Origin: Sva-07 sp041686315
GTDB lineage: Bacteria > Actinomycetota > Acidimicrobiia > Acidimicrobiales > Ilumatobacteraceae
Length of the DNA: 8,957 nucleotides
Direction of reading: 5' to 3'
NCBI GenBank assembly: GCA_041686315.1
Contig: JAWLEC010000125.1
Location: 1 to 8,957 of the forward strand
Shown here in pieces: positions 5,853-8,957 of the stretch. The notes below the pieces were generated by a model that was not told where the DNA came from, made no database searches, and worked only from the letters and a program-made list of their open reading frames with translations. The translations under genes were made by a program, and so were the position numbers. The first letter of the stretch is position 1. Every line of letters starts with the position of its first letter.

Positions 5853-7061
5853 TCAGTCGTTCGGGTCGTGATGCTCCTCGGAGAGGGCATCGGCCGGGAG
5901 CTTGCGGACCCGCGCCCGGCGCTTGCGGCGCGCGGGGATCATGTCGCGCATCTCCTCGAGCCGTCCGAAGCAGAGCAACCGGTCGTTGGCCTCGAGCATC
6001 CGCGAGCCACTCGGATTGGGGATCACGTCGGTGTTGCGGTGCAGCGTGAGGACCGAGAGGTCGCGGTCGCGCAGGCCGGACTCGCCGATGGTCTTGCCGA
6101 CGAAGTCGCCGGCTTCACGCACGAGCAGCTCGGCCACGCCGTAGCCGGTGCTCACCGTGAGCCGCTGGCGGACGTCGAGTTCGGGGAAGGCGACCTGGTT
6201 GGCCACGTGGTCGATGATCGCCCCGGCCACGTCGAGCTCGGTGGCCCGCTCGATGCCCTCGAGGCCCGGCGACGAGTTGACCTCCATCACGAGCGGGCCG
6301 TCGTTGCCCTCGAGCATGTCGACGCCCGCCACACGCAGCCCCATGATCTGCGCGGCCCGGACGGCCGTGCGCTCGTAGTTCTGGTCGAGGGCGACGGGCT
6401 CGACCGAGCCGCCGCGGTGCACGTTGGAGCGGAACTCGTCGCCCTGGGCGGTGCGCCGCATCGCCGCCACCACCCGGTCGCCGACGACGAGTGCGCGCAC
6501 GTCGCGTCCCTTGCTCTCGGCGACGAACTCCTGGATGAGCACGTTCTGCTTGGTGTTGTGGAGCGTCTCGATGATCGCCTCGGCGACCTTCTTGTCGGGA
6601 GCGAGGATCACGCCGATGCCCTGGGTGCCCTCCAACAACTTGATCACGACCGGGGCGCCACCCACGCGCTCGATCGCGGGCAGGACGTCCTTGCGGTCGC
6701 GGACGAAGGCCGTCTTCGGCATGCCGATGTCGTGGCGCGACAGGATCTGGATCGCACGCAGCTTGTCGCGCGAGTTGGTGATGCCGTTGGCCGTGTTGGG
6801 GGTGAACACGTCCATCTGCTCGAACTGGCGCACCACGGCGGAACCGAAGTAGGTGATCGACGCGCCGATGCGCGGCACGATGGCGTCGTAGTCGGACAGT
6901 GGCTTGCCGCGGAACTGGAGGTCGGGCTCGTCGCCCGACAGGTCGATCGCGAAGCGCAGCGTGTCGAGCACCTTGCACTGGTGGCCCCGGTCGAGAGCAG
7001 CCGCCTTCAGCCGTTGCGTGGAGTACGAGCGCGGGGCCCGCGAGAGGATGGCCAGCTTCAT
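5853..7061 (-). CDS. rimK: RimK-type alpha-L-glutamate ligase fused to a C-terminal RCK_C domain
   Basis: The 402-residue protein begins with a RimK module (about 1-295). This ATP-grasp ligase family adds glutamates to the C-terminus of ribosomal protein S6 or similar acceptors. Visible ATP-grasp elements are SRDKLRAIQIL (97-107), VVIKLLEGTQGIGV (138-151), IQEFV (176-180), DVRALVVGDRV (187-197) and the metal-binding DGPLVMEVNSSPGLEGIE (254-271). Residues about 300-375 form an extra RCK_C (TrkA_C) domain: a beta strand with GYGVAELLV, then FVGKTIGESGLRDRDLSVLTLHRN, ending in ANDRLLCFGRLEEM. RCK_C domains sense ions or nucleotides in potassium transport systems. A basic tail (377-387) follows. 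E. coli RimK is about 300 residues, so the added 100 are unusual. The start overlaps the rimB stop as ATGA, giving an operon. The true acceptor protein is unproven. Confidence 0.9.
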   Translation of the reverse strand: MKLAILSRAPRSYSTQRLKAAALDRGHQCKVLDTLRFAIDLSGDEPDLQFRGKPLSDYDAIVPRIGASITYFGSAVVRQFEQMDVFTPNTANGITNSRDKLRAIQILSRHDIGMPKTAFVRDRKDVLPAIERVGGAPVVIKLLEGTQGIGVILAPDKKVAEAIIETLHNTKQNVLIQEFVAESKGRDVRALVVGDRVVAAMRRTAQGDEFRSNVHRGGSVEPVALDQNYERTAVRAAQIMGLRVAGVDMLEGNDGPLVMEVNSSPGLEGIERATELDVAGAIIDHVANQVAFPELDVRQRLTVSTGYGVAELLVREAGDFVGKTIGESGLRDRDLSVLTLHRNTDVIPNPSGSRMLEANDRLLCFGRLEEMRDMIPARRKRRARVRKLPADALSEEHHDPND

Positions 7062-7567
7062 ACGCCGCCCTCGGCAGCCACCCGGGGTGCGGCCCTGTTG
7101 CGTCGCCGGATGGTCTTGGCGGGCCGTCCGCCGAGATAGGACACACCCGGATCGACCACGAAACGAGTGCGGATCGCCTCGCGCCCGACCAGCATGCGGA
7201 AACCCATCTCGTCGCGGCGGGTGAGGGTGATCTCGGCCGGAGTCGGCGTGCGGGCGATGGTGAGTGTGGTCCGCACCACCGGCCGGTGGTCGACGACGCC
7301 CGACGAACTCTTGATGTCACGCGTCGCCACCACGGGTGCCTCGACCGTGACGGCGTCGGAGGTGGAACGCTGCCACGGGTGCACCTCGAACCGCACCCAG
7401 GGCTCACCGCGACGGTCGAACCACTCGAGGTCGAAGGCGTGCAGCGACGAGGTGCGGGCGCCGGTGTCGACCTTGGCCTTGAGGTGGTCGATGCCCCAGT
7501 CGGGGAGCGCAACCCACTCACGCCAACCGAGCGACGGCCGATCGCGTCGGCGTGACGAACCTGTCAT
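7058..7567 (-). CDS. rimB: RimB-type retropepsin-like protease (annotated ATP-dependent zinc protease family)
   Basis: The 169-residue product belongs to the Zn_protease/DUF785 family (PF05618), which despite its name has a pepsin-like fold. The catalytic aspartate is D34 in KAKVDTGARTSSLHA. The family ending is also present: GFRMLVGREAI and RFVVDPGVSYLGGRP. In Pseudomonas the homologue RimB works with RimK on S6 glutamate tails, and here the two genes are adjacent and overlap by ATGA. I chose ATG 7567, with a -10 hexamer 7 bases before it; a start further upstream at 7675 would run through the promoter. The first ten or so residues are basic and non-conserved. No signal peptide is seen, which fits a cytosolic role. 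Function in this organism is inferred from family and neighbour. Confidence 0.88.
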   Translation of the reverse strand: MTGSSRRRDRPSLGWREWVALPDWGIDHLKAKVDTGARTSSLHAFDLEWFDRRGEPWVRFEVHPWQRSTSDAVTVEAPVVATRDIKSSSGVVDHRPVVRTTLTIARTPTPAEITLTRRDEMGFRMLVGREAIRTRFVVDPGVSYLGGRPAKTIRRRNRAAPRVAAEGGV

Positions 7568-7574
7568 CGCGCGA

Positions 7575-7602
7575 AAGCTATCGCTGGTGTGGGCGATGTC
7601 AC
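7575..7602 (-). promoter_or_regulatory. Promoter of rimB-rimK (GTGACA, 16-base spacer, TAGCTT)
   Basis: On the minus strand GTGACA (7602-7597) is followed by a 16-base spacer and TAGCTT (7580-7575), then 7 bases to the ATG at 7567. This is the best promoter match in the window: four or five of six bases agree with TTGACA and the -10 fits TANNNT. The transcription start would fall at or next to the ATG, so the mRNA should be leaderless; no Shine-Dalgarno sequence is present. Confidence 0.6.
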
Positions 7603-7758
7603 GTGGGGTGGCGCCGACAATGTGGCTGCTGACGTCGCAACGGCGATCCGTGGTGCCAGGATGTCGTCCCGTCACACAACCGTAATGTTCGGCGCGGCAC
7701 TCGTGTCACCCGTCGAGCGCCCATCCCCCGAACCCTGTTGTCCGAAAGGTCCACACCG

Positions 7759-8673
7759 ATGTTCTCCTGGTTCGCCGCTGTCTCCGAGGCGGCGCTGCTG
7801 CTTCCCGTGGCTGTCGTGTCGTCGTGGCTGGCGCGCTCCGCGATCCGCACGATGACCCGCCGCGCCGTGCGCCGGGCCCAGGCGTCGAGCGACGCCACGA
7901 CCCGAACCTGGCGTGTCCGACTCGACCGCCTCGGCGACAACGGCCAGGCCGATGCACGCCGTCGCCAACGCGCCGACGCCGTCGCGCGCATGCTGGGGCA
8001 CCTCGTGACCGTGGGGATCTTCGTCGTCGCGACCCTGGCGGCACTCGAGATCCTCGGAGTCGACCCCGTCTTCGCCATCTCCAGTGCGGGCTTCATCGGA
8101 TTCGCCATCGCGATCAGCGGTCAGGACCTCGTGAAGGACTTCCTCGGCGGGACGCGGGCCCTGCTCGAGGACCGCTACGCCGTCGGCGACGAGGTGGTGC
8201 TGCGGGTGTCGGGCACCGAGGTGCGCGGCACCGTGGATCTCATCGGCACGGCCTCGGTCCGGCTGCGCACGCGCGACGGAGCGGCCTGGCACGCCGGCCA
8301 TCACGCCGTCGAGTCGGTCGCCAACCTCTCCCAGCTGCCGGCCGTGAGCGACATCGACGTCCCGGTCGACCAGTGGGCCGACGCAGACGAGCAGGCCGTG
8401 TCGGCACGCCTCGCGAACGCCTCGAACGACATCGGCCTCACGGGCGTGGTCTTCCTCCGCGACATCGAGACCCATGTGGCAGCCGGGCCCACGGCGTCGC
8501 CCGTCGTTGCCGGACCGGGCGCACCGCCCGTCACCGGGTCCGTGGACGTCGTGGAGGTCGTCGACGACGACGTGGACTCGCCAGGTGGGACCGTGACCGT
8601 GCGGGTCACCACCAACCGCCCCCTCACCACGCCCGAGACCGAGCTCGTCCGCTCGAAGCTCCTCGATCGCTGA
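7759..8673 (+). CDS. Small-conductance mechanosensitive channel (MscS family)
   Basis: The 304-residue membrane protein is a compact MscS-type channel, which opens under membrane tension to release solutes after osmotic downshift. Spans are at about 6-28, 80-100 and 103-130. The last holds the pore-lining, small-residue helix SSAGFIGFAIAISGQDLVKDFLGG (108-131), followed by the hallmark LLEDRYAVGDEVVL. The beta domain follows (RGTVDLIGTASVRLRTRDG, 156-174), ending in ESVANLS; the usual IPNG turn is replaced by WHAGHHAV. A Pro/Gly-rich insertion with a DDD cluster (about 240-275) lies in the C-terminal domain. A basic, Arg-rich stretch (about 30-75) links spans 1 and 2. The start ATG 7759 has the Shine-Dalgarno GAAAGG (7744-7749); an in-frame TTG at 7738 precedes that site. 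TAATGT at 7682-7687 could be its -10. It diverges from rimB-rimK. Confidence 0.88.
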   Translation: MFSWFAAVSEAALLLPVAVVSSWLARSAIRTMTRRAVRRAQASSDATTRTWRVRLDRLGDNGQADARRRQRADAVARMLGHLVTVGIFVVATLAALEILGVDPVFAISSAGFIGFAIAISGQDLVKDFLGGTRALLEDRYAVGDEVVLRVSGTEVRGTVDLIGTASVRLRTRDGAAWHAGHHAVESVANLSQLPAVSDIDVPVDQWADADEQAVSARLANASNDIGLTGVVFLRDIETHVAAGPTASPVVAGPGAPPVTGSVDVVEVVDDDVDSPGGTVTVRVTTNRPLTTPETELVRSKLLDR

Positions 8674-8697
8674 CACCCGCCCGCCAGGCGGATCCTC

Positions 8698-8751
8698 TCG
8701 TTTGCGTGACGGAATTTTCGACACGCCCCGAAGAAACTGCAACGCAAACGA
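8698..8751. terminator. Inverted repeat between convergent mscS and dioxygenase genes
   Basis: TCGTTTGCGT (8698-8707) and ACGCAAACGA (8742-8751) are perfect 10-bp inverted copies separated by 34 bases. Inside, TTTTCG (8715-8720) can pair with CGAAGA (8729-8734, one G-T pair), giving a stacked double hairpin. It is the most AT-rich spot in the area and lies between two converging stop codons, so a bidirectional terminator is the simplest reading. A protein-binding site is an alternative, because the arms are well separated. Confidence 0.45.
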
Positions 8752-8776
8752 CGAGCGCGGCCTCTGGCCGGTGGGG

Positions 8777-8957
8777 TCAGGGCCGTCCGAACTCGGTGGT
8801 GATCACGCGACCGTCGCGGTCGGCGGCACTGGGAGCGAGGTCGGAGACCACGAAGGCGCGCTGCAGCCAGCGGTCGGTGCCGTCGAACCGGGCGGTGAAC
8901 GGCGAGCGGCCGTGGATCGCCACGTTGTTGTCCACCACCAGGAGGTCGCCGGGCTCG
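8777..8957 (-). CDS. Fe(II)/2-oxoglutarate-dependent oxygenase, TauD/clavaminate synthase-like (3' end only)
   Basis: Only the last 59 residues are in the window; the gene continues past the right edge. The segment EPGDLLVVDNNVAIHGRSPF carries the distal histidine of the 2-His-1-carboxylate iron site, preceded by the usual strand and Asn pair. RFDGTDRWLQR then supplies the arginine that binds the 2-oxoglutarate carboxylate. The wording HGRSPF and DGTDRWLQR is especially like clavaminate synthase and asparagine-oxygenase relatives within the TauD/TfdA superfamily, whose members hydroxylate amino acids or small acids. The end is conserved (GRVI) and the stop is at 8779-8777. The substrate cannot be told without the N-terminal half and neighbours. 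Confidence 0.8.
   Translation of the reverse strand, partial: EPGDLLVVDNNVAIHGRSPFTARFDGTDRWLQRAFVVSDLAPSAADRDGRVITTEFGRP

Noticed and set aside
4659..7139. 826-codon open frame on the plus strand
   Set aside because: It is antisense to ilvA, rimK and rimB, whose minus-strand frames carry full family motifs. The plus-strand translation is low-complexity (Arg, His, Asp, Gly, Leu) with no recognisable domain, a usual result of high GC content.
7738..7758. TTG start for mscS at 7738
   Set aside because: The Shine-Dalgarno GAAAGG lies downstream of it and correctly spaced for ATG 7759.

Overview
The window is a high-GC (roughly 70% by eye) stretch of bacterial chromosome. Short intergenic gaps, GTG starts, 4-base stop/start overlaps and promoters that seem to feed leaderless mRNAs all point to an actinobacterium. 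My best guess from general gene style is the Acidimicrobiia (Ilumatobacter-like), but no rRNA or other marker is present to prove it. I see no mobile elements, tRNAs, CRISPR arrays or phage genes. Most of the window is housekeeping or stress-response content; its unusual features are in protein architecture and promoters.

Layout from left to right. Bases 1-147 hold no gene I can support, only a hairpin just past the thpR stop. On the minus strand, a photolyase-family flavoprotein (642-1901) and an RNA 2',3'-cyclic phosphodiesterase (148-645) form a translationally coupled pair. Divergent from them on the plus strand is a CopC-CopD copper protein (2002-3588) with a strongly repetitive linker. 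It converges on a minus-strand diiron acyl-ACP desaturase (3634-4551), with a hairpin between the two. A 20-bp imperfect palindrome sits directly upstream of the desaturase start. Next on the minus strand come threonine ammonia-lyase with an ACT domain (4608-5801) and then rimK and rimB (5853-7567), which overlap by ATGA. Across a divergent promoter region lies a plus-strand small MscS-type channel (7759-8673). It converges on the 3' end of a minus-strand Fe(II)/2-oxoglutarate dioxygenase (8777 to the window edge), with a 10-bp inverted repeat between them.

How the parts may work together. Photolyase and ThpR look like a small nucleic-acid maintenance operon. RimB and RimK are the known protease/glutamate-ligase pair acting on ribosomal protein S6; here RimK carries a C-terminal RCK_C (TrkA_C) ligand-binding domain. 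That fusion, opposite a mechanosensitive channel, suggests (inference only) a link between ion or nucleotide-second-messenger status, osmotic state and ribosome modification.

The strongest novelty candidate is the photolyase-like protein. Its FAD-binding helical domain comes first and its alpha/beta antenna-type domain comes last, the reverse of all canonical photolyases and cryptochromes. A cysteine cluster resembling an Fe-S site lies at the junction.
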